From Oscillospiraceae bacterium (GTDB lineage: Bacteria > Bacillota > Clostridia > Oscillospirales > Acutalibacteraceae), in the NCBI GenBank assembly GCA_015066625.1, contig SVOC01000013.1:29642-93641 (forward strand): DNA of 64,000 bases, read 5' to 3'. The position numbers and the translations under genes were made by a program. Below the pieces are notes generated by a model that made no database searches, was not told where the DNA came from, and was given only the letters and a program-made list of their open reading frames with translations. This document shows, piece by piece, positions 1 to 7,598 of this stretch. Each line of letters begins with the position of its first letter. The stretch's first letter is position 1.

Positions 1-633
1 TCGGGCGGCAGGATTTTTTATATCGGAAGCGGAACTTCGGGCAGACTTGCAGTTTGCGATGCGGCGGAATGTCCGCCCACCTTCGGTGTGCCCTGCGACC
101 TTTTCAACGGTATTATTGCAGGCGGTGAAAAGTGTATGTTCAGAGCCGCCGAAAATGCAGAGGATAATCCCGAGGCAGGTGTTGAAGACCTGAAAGCCCG
201 TGATTTCTGCAATAAAGATATATTAATCGGCATTTCCGCTTCGGGCTCGGCGGCATATGTTATTTCTGCCGTGAATTATGCAAAGAGCCTCGGCGCAAAG
301 GCTTTTTCAATCACAAACAATCCCGGTTCCGAGCTTGGAAAAACGGCGGATATTGACATTTGCACCGATACGGGTCCCGAGGTTATAACAGGCTCAACCC
401 GTATGAAAGCAGGCACGGCACAAAAAATCATTCTCAATATGATTTCAACCGCATCCATGGTGAAATGCGGCTGTGTTTATGAAAATATGATGATTAATCT
501 CAGACCCACAAACAAAAAACTGCGCAGAAGAATGATTGGTATTGTTACCGAAATTCTCGGTTGCACAGAGGAAAAAGCGGAAGAACTTCTTGAAGAAAAC
601 GGCTGGAATATCCGCTGTGCCGTTGAAAAGTGA
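1..633 (+). CDS. murQ: N-acetylmuramic acid 6-phosphate etherase, 5' end missing
   Basis: MurQ cleaves the lactyl ether of MurNAc-6-phosphate to give GlcNAc-6-phosphate and D-lactate in cytoplasmic peptidoglycan recycling. The reading frame is open from base 1, so the start lies outside the window. The first residues contain the SIS sugar-phosphate motif IGSGTSGRLAVCDAAE, followed by the conserved PPTFG. Further on are ISASGSAAYV, a second SIS-type loop, and TGSTRMKAGTAQK, a MurQ hallmark. The C-terminus (CTEEKAEELLEENGWNIRCAVE) is the usual UBA-like helical tail. The gene converges on namZ, whose enzyme releases MurNAc, so the two fit one recycling function. Identification is firm; only the N-terminal part is absent. 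Confidence 0.93.
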   Translation, partial: SGGRIFYIGSGTSGRLAVCDAAECPPTFGVPCDLFNGIIAGGEKCMFRAAENAEDNPEAGVEDLKARDFCNKDILIGISASGSAAYVISAVNYAKSLGAKAFSITNNPGSELGKTADIDICTDTGPEVITGSTRMKAGTAQKIILNMISTASMVKCGCVYENMMINLRPTNKKLRRRMIGIVTEILGCTEEKAEELLEENGWNIRCAVEK

Positions 634-641
634 ATAAACAG

Positions 642-679
642 AATCACCGCCGTGGAATTTCCATCGGCGGTGATTTTTT
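642..679. terminator. Bidirectional rho-independent terminator
   Basis: An 11-bp perfect stem (AATCACCGCCG paired with CGGCGGTGATT) encloses a 12-nt loop and is followed by a T-run on the plus strand. It lies between the convergent murQ and namZ stops. AT-rich flanks on both sides suggest it serves both genes. Confidence 0.85.
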
Positions 680-684
680 GTATA

Positions 685-1797
685 TCAATATAAATACCAT
701 TTTTTTGAGCATGATTGCCATTCGGCTATTTTTTTCCCTTCCCGTGCGATAAATGTATCAGGGTCAAAGTCCGGTCTGAAGATATCATCCGTGCCGATAA
801 GATTTGTGATTGACGGTTCAATTTCAAATTCGGAGTGTGTTTTTCTTATTGTGTCCAGAAGCTTTATTCCTACGGCAAAAGGCGAAAAGGGTTTACGGTC
901 GGTAACGTGTAACTGAATGCCGCGGCAGAATGTGTCCTTATAATCTGAAAAGGTCGGTGTGAACGAACATTCACGAAGAATAACACCTCCCTGCTCGCCG
1001 ATTTTTTCAATAACCGCTTTGCTGTCAAGCCACGGGGCGCCAATCATTTCAAAGGGTTTGGTTGTGCCTCTGCCTTCTGAAAGGTTTGTTTCTTCAAAAA
1101 TGCAGGTACCGATATAGGCAAAAGCAGTATCAACGGTGGGAATATTGGGCGAAGGCTGAATGAAAACAAGATCGGTATCATCATAATACATCTCTCTTTT
1201 CCAGCCTTCCATAGGAATAACCGTCAGGTCACAGCCCATGTTTTCCGTTTCGTTCATCATAAGGGCAAATTCACCGATTGTCAGACCGCACCGTGTAGGC
1301 GTCGGAAATCTTCCCACAAACGAAGAAAAACGCCTGTCAAGTATGGTTCCCTCTGCTTTTAAACCGCCCAGGGGATTCGGTCTGTCAAGAACAATAAACT
1401 TTATACCGCACTCCGCACAAAGCTTCATTGCATCTGTCATTGTATAAGCATAGGTATAAAATCTTGCGCCCACATCCTGAATGTCAAAAATCACGGTATC
1501 AAGAGATGTGAGTGCCTTTTCACTTTCGGATATACCGTCACCGTATAAGCTGTAAACGGGAAGAGCTGTTTTTTTGTCTGTGTAAGAAGTTATGCTCTCT
1601 CCCGCCTGCACATCGCCTCTGACACCGTGCTCAGGTCCGAAAAGAGCAACAAGGTTGCACCTTTCTTTAAGCATATCCACGGTTGAAGAAAGGTTACGGA
1701 GAACACCCGTATGATTGGTGATAAGTCCGCATTTCCCCTGAAAATCAAAGCCGTCGCGTGCAAGCACATCAGCTCCGCACAAAACCTTTTGTTTCAT
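685..1797 (-). CDS. namZ: Exo-beta-N-acetylmuramidase, NamZ/DUF1343 family
   Basis: This family releases terminal MurNAc from peptidoglycan fragments. The 370-residue protein shows the DUF1343 signature blocks: LITNHTGV (residues 25-32), FGPEHGVRG (53-61), FDIQDVGARFYTY (104-116) and LDRPNPLGG (137-145), then SEGRGTTKPFEMIGAPW. Length matches a one-domain cytoplasmic member. There is no signal peptide, which suggests it works on imported muropeptides or disaccharides. It converges on murQ, the enzyme for phosphorylated MurNAc, which supports a MurNAc-salvage role. It is probably co-transcribed with the upstream GNAT gene (18-bp gap). The family call is secure. The exact substrate (free disaccharide or longer glycan) is inferred from characterised family members. 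Confidence 0.88.
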   Translation of the reverse strand: MKQKVLCGADVLARDGFDFQGKCGLITNHTGVLRNLSSTVDMLKERCNLVALFGPEHGVRGDVQAGESITSYTDKKTALPVYSLYGDGISESEKALTSLDTVIFDIQDVGARFYTYAYTMTDAMKLCAECGIKFIVLDRPNPLGGLKAEGTILDRRFSSFVGRFPTPTRCGLTIGEFALMMNETENMGCDLTVIPMEGWKREMYYDDTDLVFIQPSPNIPTVDTAFAYIGTCIFEETNLSEGRGTTKPFEMIGAPWLDSKAVIEKIGEQGGVILRECSFTPTFSDYKDTFCRGIQLHVTDRKPFSPFAVGIKLLDTIRKTHSEFEIEPSITNLIGTDDIFRPDFDPDTFIAREGKKIAEWQSCSKKWYLY

Positions 1798-1815
1798 ATT
1801 TTACCTTCTTCTTTT

Positions 1816-2391
1816 TTATTCTGCCTCGATTGCAGATTGAAGTCTGAGTCCGTAAACCGCACAGTTTTTCATTTCTTCAAGCAGAGTAAAGCCGTATTTA
1901 TCATAAAAGCCTCTGCCTTTTTCGTTTTTTATCCATGTTGTAAGCATAATTCCCTTCACGTTTTTTTCTTTCAGATGTTCAAGAAGGGCATCCGTCATTT
2001 TATGCCCCAGACCCATTCGCTGATATTCGGGGAGAACATCAATGTGAAGATGTGCGGGATAATCATGTTTATATTTTTCGTGAGGAATAATTGATCTTAA
2101 AGCAGATTTTCTGCGGCGGCATTCCCATTTTTTGATTTTGGTGTAATATCCGCTCACAAATCGTTCTTTAAAAATGTCAAAATTTTCTGTGCAGATAACA
2201 TAGCCGATTGCCTTATCGTTTTCGTCAGCGGCAACAAAGCAGTTTTCGGGTTCGTTTTCGATGTAATAATCGCAATAAACCGCAAGGGCAAAGTTTATTC
2301 CTCTTTTTGAGCTTTTGCAGGGTCCTTCACTGTTAAGGCAGACAAAGCGAACATTTTCTTTATCTTTTTTTTCATAAGGTCTGATTGTCAT
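1816..2391 (-). CDS. GNAT family N-acetyltransferase
   Basis: This is a predicted acetyl-CoA-dependent acetyltransferase of about 191 residues. The C-terminal half carries a GNAT motif A region (LHIDVLPEYQRMGLGHKMTDALLEHL) with the acetyl-CoA pyrophosphate-binding R-M-G-L-G-H, then motif B (GFYDKYGFTLLEEM). The start at 2391 (MTIRPYEKKD) is chosen because GGAAG lies 8 nt upstream and because GNAT proteins typically begin with this strand. A longer ORF reaches 2439 but lacks a better ribosome site. It sits 18 bp upstream of namZ on the same strand. GlcNAc, MurNAc or muropeptides are possible substrates by context only; nothing in the sequence fixes the acceptor. Confidence 0.8.
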   Translation of the reverse strand: MTIRPYEKKDKENVRFVCLNSEGPCKSSKRGINFALAVYCDYYIENEPENCFVAADENDKAIGYVICTENFDIFKERFVSGYYTKIKKWECRRRKSALRSIIPHEKYKHDYPAHLHIDVLPEYQRMGLGHKMTDALLEHLKEKNVKGIMLTTWIKNEKGRGFYDKYGFTLLEEMKNCAVYGLRLQSAIEAE

Positions 2392-2464
2392 TTTCATCAC
2401 TTCCAAAACGAGTTTATCATTAAAATGCATAAAAATCAAGGTGAAATATGTAGCGATTTAATAA

Positions 2465-2493
2465 TTGTAAAAAAGAAAAAGTTGTTGTATTAT
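2465..2493 (+). promoter_or_regulatory. Sigma-A promoter for the GH84 operon
   Basis: TTGTAA (2465-2470), a 17-bp spacer and TATTAT (2488-2493) lie about 20 bp before the start at 2514, with GGGAGGAA as ribosome site at about 2500. It is in the divergent gap between the GNAT and GH84 genes. The short leader suggests no riboswitch. Confidence 0.55.
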
Positions 2494-2513
2494 TAATATC
2501 GGGAGGAATTAAT

Positions 2514-4082
2514 ATGAACCGCAAATTTAATCCCGGAGCTGTTTTTGAAAAACTGTCCGGCAATATCGGCTATAAAATTGAAATTGTTTATGAAAACTCA
2601 AAGCGTATTTCATACTGTGAAAAAACTCACAGAGTCACCGATGAAAAATATATTCTTTCCGTTTCGGGCAAGGAAGTGAAAATTTGCTGCTCTTGTGAAA
2701 AAGGTGCATTCCGTGCCCTCTGTGATTTTGCAAGGCGCATTGACGAAAACAATGTTGCCGACGGTGAATATATCTGCTCGCCTTCTTTTGCCGTAAGAGG
2801 ATATATCGAAGGCTTTTACGGAAATCCGTGGAGTCATGAAAAACGTAAATCCGTTATGGAGCTTATGGCAAAAAACAGAATGAACACCGTTTATCACGCA
2901 CCGAAGGATGATTTGTATCACCGTGAAAAGTGGCGTGAGAATTATCCCGAAGATGAGCTTGCAAAATTAAAAGAGCTTGTTGACTGCGCAAAAGAATACT
3001 ATATGGATTTCTTCTGGTGCATTGCACCCGGTCTTTCAATAAAATATTCGGATGATGCAGAATTTGACGCCCTGATGAATAAAACAAAACAGCTTTATTC
3101 AATCGGAATTCGCTGCTTCGGTCTGCTTCTTGACGATATTGACGAAGAGCTTGCTTTTGAAGAAGATAAAGCGGTTTTCGGTGAAACGGTCAATGCTCAT
3201 GTTGAGCTGATAAACAGATATTATGATGCATTGAAAGGGCTCGATTCGTCAATCCGTCTTACGGTGTGCCCAACCCTTTATCACGGCAAGGGTAATGAAT
3301 ATTACATCTCAAAGCTGGGCAAAAATATTCCGACCCTTGTTTCCGTTTTCTGGACGGGCAGAGATATCTGCTCCCGTGAGCTGACAAGTTCCGAGGCGGT
3401 AAGGTTTATTGAAAACACATATCACAAGCCGCTTTATTGGGATAACTATCCCGTGAACGACTGCTCAATGTATAACGAAATGCATATTTCGCCGATTATC
3501 GGCCGTGACCCCGATTTGTATAAATATTCCGAGGGTATCATTTCAAACTGTATGGAATATGCGGAGTGCTCAAAAATTCCGCTGATTACCTTTGCGGATT
3601 ATCTCTGGGACAGTGAAAATTATGATTCGCAGAAATCCTGGGAGGGTGCGATAAGGCAGGTTATCGGCAAAGAAAATGCAAATAATTTCATTGTCTTTGC
3701 AGACCATTTTTATACCTCGTGCCTCAAAGATGCAAATTCAAGGCGTATGTATGAGGCATTTGATGAAATTGAAACCGCATTCAAATCCGGCGATAAAGAA
3801 AAAGCTTTTTCTCTTGCAGAAAATTATTTCGGCAGAATGAGTGCTTGCAGAGAATATCTCAAAAGAGATTTGCCCATTTGCCGTGAACTTAAAAAATGGT
3901 CGGAAAAATATTTTGTTTCATGCGATATTATGAACAGGATATTTGAATACATAAAAACAAGGGATGAAAAGCTGATTGAAGATTTGCTTTTGCTTGCAGA
4001 AAAATACGAGGCAATGCCTGCAAGGCTTTCGAATGATGTCAACATCCGTGCAGAGCTTAAAAATCTGCAGAATTTCATTTAA
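2514..4082 (+). CDS. GH84 beta-N-acetylglucosaminidase (O-GlcNAcase/NagJ-like)
   Basis: GH84 enzymes hydrolyse terminal beta-GlcNAc by substrate-assisted catalysis. The 522-residue protein has a short GH20b-like alpha/beta domain (about 1-90), then a TIM barrel opening with the family signature FAVRGYIEGFYGNPWSHEKR (from residue 92), then NTVYHAPKDD and the tandem catalytic aspartates in LLLDDID (D207, D208). There is no signal peptide, so a cytoplasmic enzyme acting on imported oligosaccharides is likely. Secreted clostridial homologues have extra lectin-like modules that are missing here. It heads a plus-strand operon with two ceramidase-like genes. Activity on GlcNAc-MurNAc or host O-GlcNAc/mucin fragments is inference. 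Confidence 0.88.
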   Translation: MNRKFNPGAVFEKLSGNIGYKIEIVYENSKRISYCEKTHRVTDEKYILSVSGKEVKICCSCEKGAFRALCDFARRIDENNVADGEYICSPSFAVRGYIEGFYGNPWSHEKRKSVMELMAKNRMNTVYHAPKDDLYHREKWRENYPEDELAKLKELVDCAKEYYMDFFWCIAPGLSIKYSDDAEFDALMNKTKQLYSIGIRCFGLLLDDIDEELAFEEDKAVFGETVNAHVELINRYYDALKGLDSSIRLTVCPTLYHGKGNEYYISKLGKNIPTLVSVFWTGRDICSRELTSSEAVRFIENTYHKPLYWDNYPVNDCSMYNEMHISPIIGRDPDLYKYSEGIISNCMEYAECSKIPLITFADYLWDSENYDSQKSWEGAIRQVIGKENANNFIVFADHFYTSCLKDANSRRMYEAFDEIETAFKSGDKEKAFSLAENYFGRMSACREYLKRDLPICRELKKWSEKYFVSCDIMNRIFEYIKTRDEKLIEDLLLLAEKYEAMPARLSNDVNIRAELKNLQNFI

Positions 4083-4097
4083 AAAGGAGAAATTAAA

Positions 4098-5564
4098 ATG
4101 GCAGTAGTTATCAGATGGATTTCGGCAATTATGGCGGTGCTTTTAGGCTTACCCACACTTCTCGGTGCGGTTTTTCAGAGCCTTACCAAAATCGGCTATG
4201 ATGAAAGACCCGTTCAGGCAATTTCGGAGAATTTCCTTGAAGGCAATTCAGAATTTATTGATGAAGCAAAATCAGAATATTGGTCGGCAGGCTTTGCGCG
4301 CAGAGTGCTTACTCCCGAAGATGTTGATGAAACAAGATATTTTCTCGGCGGATTTCTTAAATTCCCTGCTCAGGAGGCAACGGGTGTTATTGACGATTTA
4401 TGCGTAAGAGCTGTGGTTCTTGACGATAATTCGGGCAGAGGTGCAGCAGCATTTGCATGGATTGACGGCGTAGGTTTTATGAATGCCGATATCAAGGATA
4501 TCCGTGAAAAGCTCAGTGATATTACGGGCAACGGCAAACTTATCAGCATTGATGTGGGCTCAACTCACAACCACAGCGCAATCGATACTCAGGGTCTTTG
4601 GGGCAACATTCCCAAAAGCGGCAGAAATCAGGGTTATATTGATTCGGTAGTTCAGAAAACCGCCGATGCAATCAGAGAAGCATATAACAACCGCTCGGAA
4701 GGTACGCTTTATTATTCGGCAAAAGCCTGCCCCGAAATGTTCTATGACGGCAGAAATCCTTATTCCATTGATGAAAAAATTCACCTTTTCCGTTTTGTTC
4801 CCAACGCAGAGGGCAAAAAAGAGATTTACATAGCCAATTTCGGCGCTCACCCCGTTAACCTGGGTTGGAGCAATACCGAAATCTCGGGCGACTATCCGTA
4901 TTATGTAGAAAAAGAAGTAACAACATCAAAGAATGCAGACTTTATCTTTGTTCAGGGTGCAATCGGCGGAGCGATTCACGCCGATATGGGTGTTGACAAA
5001 GGGATTCCCGCGGAGCTTACTTCATATGAAAAAATGAAGGAATACAGCAAAATTGTTGCAGGCATTCTTTATGAGCTTGCAGAAAAAGGCGAAGCGGTTG
5101 AGCCCATTCTCAACATCAGACATGCTCAGATTGATTTTGAGGTCAACAATTTTGTTTTCCTTCTTGCAGAGAGTGCAGGTCTTTGCAATGTAAAAGCATT
5201 CAAAGAAGACGGTAAGGTTTATCTCACAAGTGAAATCGGCTATGTTGAAATCGGCAGGAATATAAAGATTATCGAAGCTCCGGGCGAGGTGCTTCCCGAG
5301 CTTGTTTACGGCGGATTCTATTCTGCCGAAGAAGCATTCAACGGCACGGAATACCCTTACGAAGGCGTTGCCACCTGCTTTGATGAGGATGATGAAGTGC
5401 TTGTTTTCGGGCTTTGCAACGATGCCGTTGGTTACATAGTACCCGATAACGATTACAGCTCATCGGGCAGTGAAGGTCACTATGAAGAAACGGTTTCAAC
5501 AGGTTCAAAAAGCGGAACGGCTTTCTCAGAAGCGTTCTTTGAACTGCTTAAGGTATGGGGGTAA
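4098..5564 (+). CDS. Neutral/alkaline ceramidase-like protein, copy 1
   Basis: This 488-residue protein has a hydrophobic N-terminus (about residues 5-25), which could be a signal peptide or anchor. The rest matches the N-terminal domain of neutral/alkaline ceramidases (PF04734-like): a GFARRVLTPED opening, and a histidine-rich metal-binding-type stretch STHNHSAIDTQGLWG (155-169) in the place of the family's THTHSG. NFGAHPVNLGW and FVQGAIGGAIHAD follow. The C-terminal Ig-like ceramidase domain is absent. It starts 15 bp after the GH84 gene and is 6 bp upstream of a homologue. Known ceramidases hydrolyse N-acyl sphingosine. Whether this family acts on lipids or another amide or ester is unknown, so the name is by fold only. 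Confidence 0.65.
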   Translation: MAVVIRWISAIMAVLLGLPTLLGAVFQSLTKIGYDERPVQAISENFLEGNSEFIDEAKSEYWSAGFARRVLTPEDVDETRYFLGGFLKFPAQEATGVIDDLCVRAVVLDDNSGRGAAAFAWIDGVGFMNADIKDIREKLSDITGNGKLISIDVGSTHNHSAIDTQGLWGNIPKSGRNQGYIDSVVQKTADAIREAYNNRSEGTLYYSAKACPEMFYDGRNPYSIDEKIHLFRFVPNAEGKKEIYIANFGAHPVNLGWSNTEISGDYPYYVEKEVTTSKNADFIFVQGAIGGAIHADMGVDKGIPAELTSYEKMKEYSKIVAGILYELAEKGEAVEPILNIRHAQIDFEVNNFVFLLAESAGLCNVKAFKEDGKVYLTSEIGYVEIGRNIKIIEAPGEVLPELVYGGFYSAEEAFNGTEYPYEGVATCFDEDDEVLVFGLCNDAVGYIVPDNDYSSSGSEGHYEETVSTGSKSGTAFSEAFFELLKVWG

Positions 5565-5570
5565 TTTATA

Positions 5571-7052
5571 ATGGAAATACTGCGCTTTCTGAAACTTCCC
5601 GAATTGGTCAGAGGAATTATTTCGGGCCTGCTTTCTCTGATAATTCTTTTTGTCCCCAATTCAACATACACAACCGTTGATGAAACAACAAAATATATGC
5701 TTGCAGGCGATGAAGTTTTTTCTTACAGCGGTGAAAAATGGACTGTGGGCTTCGCAAAAGAAGTTCTTACACCCGACGATATAACTGAAGAAACATACTA
5801 TATTGCAGGCTATAATACAAACAATCCCGCAAAATCCGTGCTTGACGATATGTATGCCAAGGCGGTTTATCTTGACGATAACAGCGGCAGAGGCGGAGTT
5901 GTTATCTGTGCGATTGATTGCGTTGGTATAAGCCGTAAGGATATCAATGATATCAGAAAACTTGTTATTGAAAGCGGTAAAATTCCGGGTCTCAAATCAA
6001 TTAACATCTGCGCAACCCATACCCACTCCGCTATTGATACACAGGGTCTTTGGGGGAAGAATTTCCTTTCCGACGGCAAAAACGAGGAGTTTATGAACCG
6101 TCTCAAAGAATTAACCGCCAAAGCGATTATTGATGCATATGATGCGAGAAAAGACGGTGTTCTCTACTTCGGCACCGCAGAATCCGAAAACCTTCTGACA
6201 GATACCAGAGAGCCCATTGACTACGATGCAACAATAACAAGAATCCGCTTCAACCCTGCAGACGGCAGCGACGATACTTATATAGTGAATTTTGCATGCC
6301 ACGCCGAATGCCTCGGTGCAAGAACAACCGTTGTCAGTGCAGATTTTCCTGCATATATGGAAAAAGAAATCGTTGAGCAGACGGGCGGCGCAAACGTCGT
6401 TTTCATAAACGGAGCTATCGGAGGACTTATCACCTGTGAAAAGCTTGATGATGTTTTGCGTAACTTTGAGCTTGGTCTTGAATATGTCAAGGAATTCGGC
6501 AAGGATGTGGGCAAAGTTGTTATGAGCATAAACAACGAAGTTGTTCTCTCTCCCGCTATCAACATTAAAACCGAAGCAACTGAAGTCAAGTGCGATAACA
6601 TAGCACTGGTGCTTGTCCGCTTCCTTGGGGTGCTCAACAACGATATCGCTAAAGACAAAGACAAAAACATTTCAATCATATCCGAAGTTTCCTATATGGA
6701 GCTGGGCAATAAGCAGATAGGTGTCTGTATGATTCCGGGCGAGCTTTCACCCGAGCTTGAAAGCGGTAATTTTATGTCGGCAGCGGAATCGGCAAACGGC
6801 ACGGAAGCAGAATATAAATCTCTTTCGGATATGGCACGCTGCGAGCATAATTTTGTTATCGGTCTTTGCAATGATGAACTGGGATATATAATTCCCGAAA
6901 ACGATTTCTACCTTCACGAGTGGCTGCCTTATTTCAACAATGCCGTTGATGAATCGGGCAGAAAACACTATGAGGAAACCAATTCCCTCGGTCCCAAGGC
7001 TGCAGGAGCAATTCTTGAAGCCATGGACGAACTGATATCTTCAATCGCATAA
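5571..7052 (+). CDS. Neutral/alkaline ceramidase-like protein, copy 2
   Basis: This 493-residue paralogue of the preceding protein shares the same layout. It has a hydrophobic N-terminal segment (about 11-30), GFAKEVLTPDDI, the metal-site-like ATHTHSAIDTQGLWG (148-162), NFACHAECLG and FINGAIGGL, and ends with a matching region (GLCNDELGYIIPEND). Copy 1 has THNHS where copy 2 has the canonical THTHS, so copy 2 may be the more typical enzyme. The 6-bp gap and shared order point to an in-place tandem duplication followed by divergence. A strong terminator follows. The function is membrane-associated hydrolysis of an unknown substrate. Confidence 0.65.
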   Translation: MEILRFLKLPELVRGIISGLLSLIILFVPNSTYTTVDETTKYMLAGDEVFSYSGEKWTVGFAKEVLTPDDITEETYYIAGYNTNNPAKSVLDDMYAKAVYLDDNSGRGGVVICAIDCVGISRKDINDIRKLVIESGKIPGLKSINICATHTHSAIDTQGLWGKNFLSDGKNEEFMNRLKELTAKAIIDAYDARKDGVLYFGTAESENLLTDTREPIDYDATITRIRFNPADGSDDTYIVNFACHAECLGARTTVVSADFPAYMEKEIVEQTGGANVVFINGAIGGLITCEKLDDVLRNFELGLEYVKEFGKDVGKVVMSINNEVVLSPAINIKTEATEVKCDNIALVLVRFLGVLNNDIAKDKDKNISIISEVSYMELGNKQIGVCMIPGELSPELESGNFMSAAESANGTEAEYKSLSDMARCEHNFVIGLCNDELGYIIPENDFYLHEWLPYFNNAVDESGRKHYEETNSLGPKAAGAILEAMDELISSIA

Positions 7053-7061
7053 ACAACTGTC

Positions 7062-7098
7062 AAAGCCGACGGATTAAAACCCGTCGGCTTTTGAATTT
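7062..7098 (+). terminator. Rho-independent terminator of the GH84/ceramidase operon
   Basis: An 11-bp perfect stem (AAAGCCGACGG with CCGTCGGCTTT) encloses an 8-nt loop and is followed by TTTGAATTTC, directly after the stop at 7052. Confidence 0.85.
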
Positions 7099-7284
7099 CA
7101 AAACTTTCAAATTAATCAAAAAATTAACATTAATAAACCCTGAATGGATTGCAAAAATAATAGAGCAAACGCAAAAATGAAGAAAAGGGGTGTAAACGAA
7201 ATGTCAAAGAATAATTCAGTTGTTCCTCAGGCAAGAGCTGCTCTTGACCAGTTCAAGATGGAAGCTGCAAGAGAGGTTGGCGTT
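7097..7284 (+). repeat. 188-bp direct repeat, left copy (SASP promoter region and gene head)
   Basis: These 188 bp match 12899-13086 with 6 substitutions and no gaps (counted by eye). The repeat starts at TTCAAAACTTTC and stops sharply after codon 28 of the SASP frame (GTTGGCGTT). The pair brackets a 5.8-kb block that holds the four-gene operon 7599-12788. Confidence 0.9.
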
Positions 7285-7320
7285 CAATCCCTTATTAAAG
7301 AAAAAACACATATTTTATGA
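7201..7320 (+). pseudogene. Truncated alpha/beta-type SASP gene
   Basis: The first 28 codons encode an alpha/beta-type small acid-soluble spore protein head (NNSVVPQARAALDQFKM, EAAREVGV), identical at protein level to the intact head at 13003. After GTT at 7284 the frame runs into unrelated sequence and stops at 7320, giving 39 residues. The germination-protease-type region is kept, but the second DNA-binding segment (GSVGG...) is lost. The ribosome site (AAAAGGGGTG) is intact, so the fragment could be translated, but it should not bind DNA as an SASP does. The break coincides with the end of the 188-bp repeat, so it arose from the event that produced that repeat. Confidence 0.85.
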
Positions 7321-7344
7321 CAACATAATCAATATAATGTGTCG

Positions 7345-7378
7345 AAAGCTGCCTTTGAATCACAAAGACAGCTTTTTT
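7345..7378 (+). terminator. Rho-independent terminator after the SASP remnant
   Basis: AAAGCTGCCTTTG pairs with CAAAGACAGCTTT (12 of 13 positions) around a 5-nt loop, followed by six Ts. It may be the original SASP terminator left after the 3' part of the gene was lost. The AT-rich sequence from here to 7598 holds a promoter but no convincing gene. Confidence 0.75.
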
Positions 7379-7506
7379 GAAAGGTAATTTTTACGAGATT
7401 TCTGAAGAAACGGTAATATATTTCAGATTACAACAGGTTCTTCACCAATCAGAAGTTTTTTATATTGGATTAATCAAACAACACAAAAATAATACACTTT
7501 ACGGTA

Positions 7507-7535
7507 TTGATTTGTATATTTTGTTATATTATAAT
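7507..7535 (+). promoter_or_regulatory. Sigma-A promoter for the GH101-like operon
   Basis: TTGATT (7507-7512), a 17-bp spacer and a perfect TATAAT (7530-7535) lie in an AT-rich stretch. They predict a transcript start near 7542 and a leader of about 57 nt before the ATG at 7599, which has GGGAGG as its ribosome site. Confidence 0.7.
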
Positions 7536-7598
7536 ATAGATATTAATTCGATTTGCGATTTATACAAAATAAAAGTATGCCAAACGGGAGGGTAAATA

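Noticed and set aside
7377..7595. 72-codon ORF starting with TTG
   Set aside because: It begins inside a terminator, has no ribosome site, spans a strong promoter and shows no protein-like pattern.
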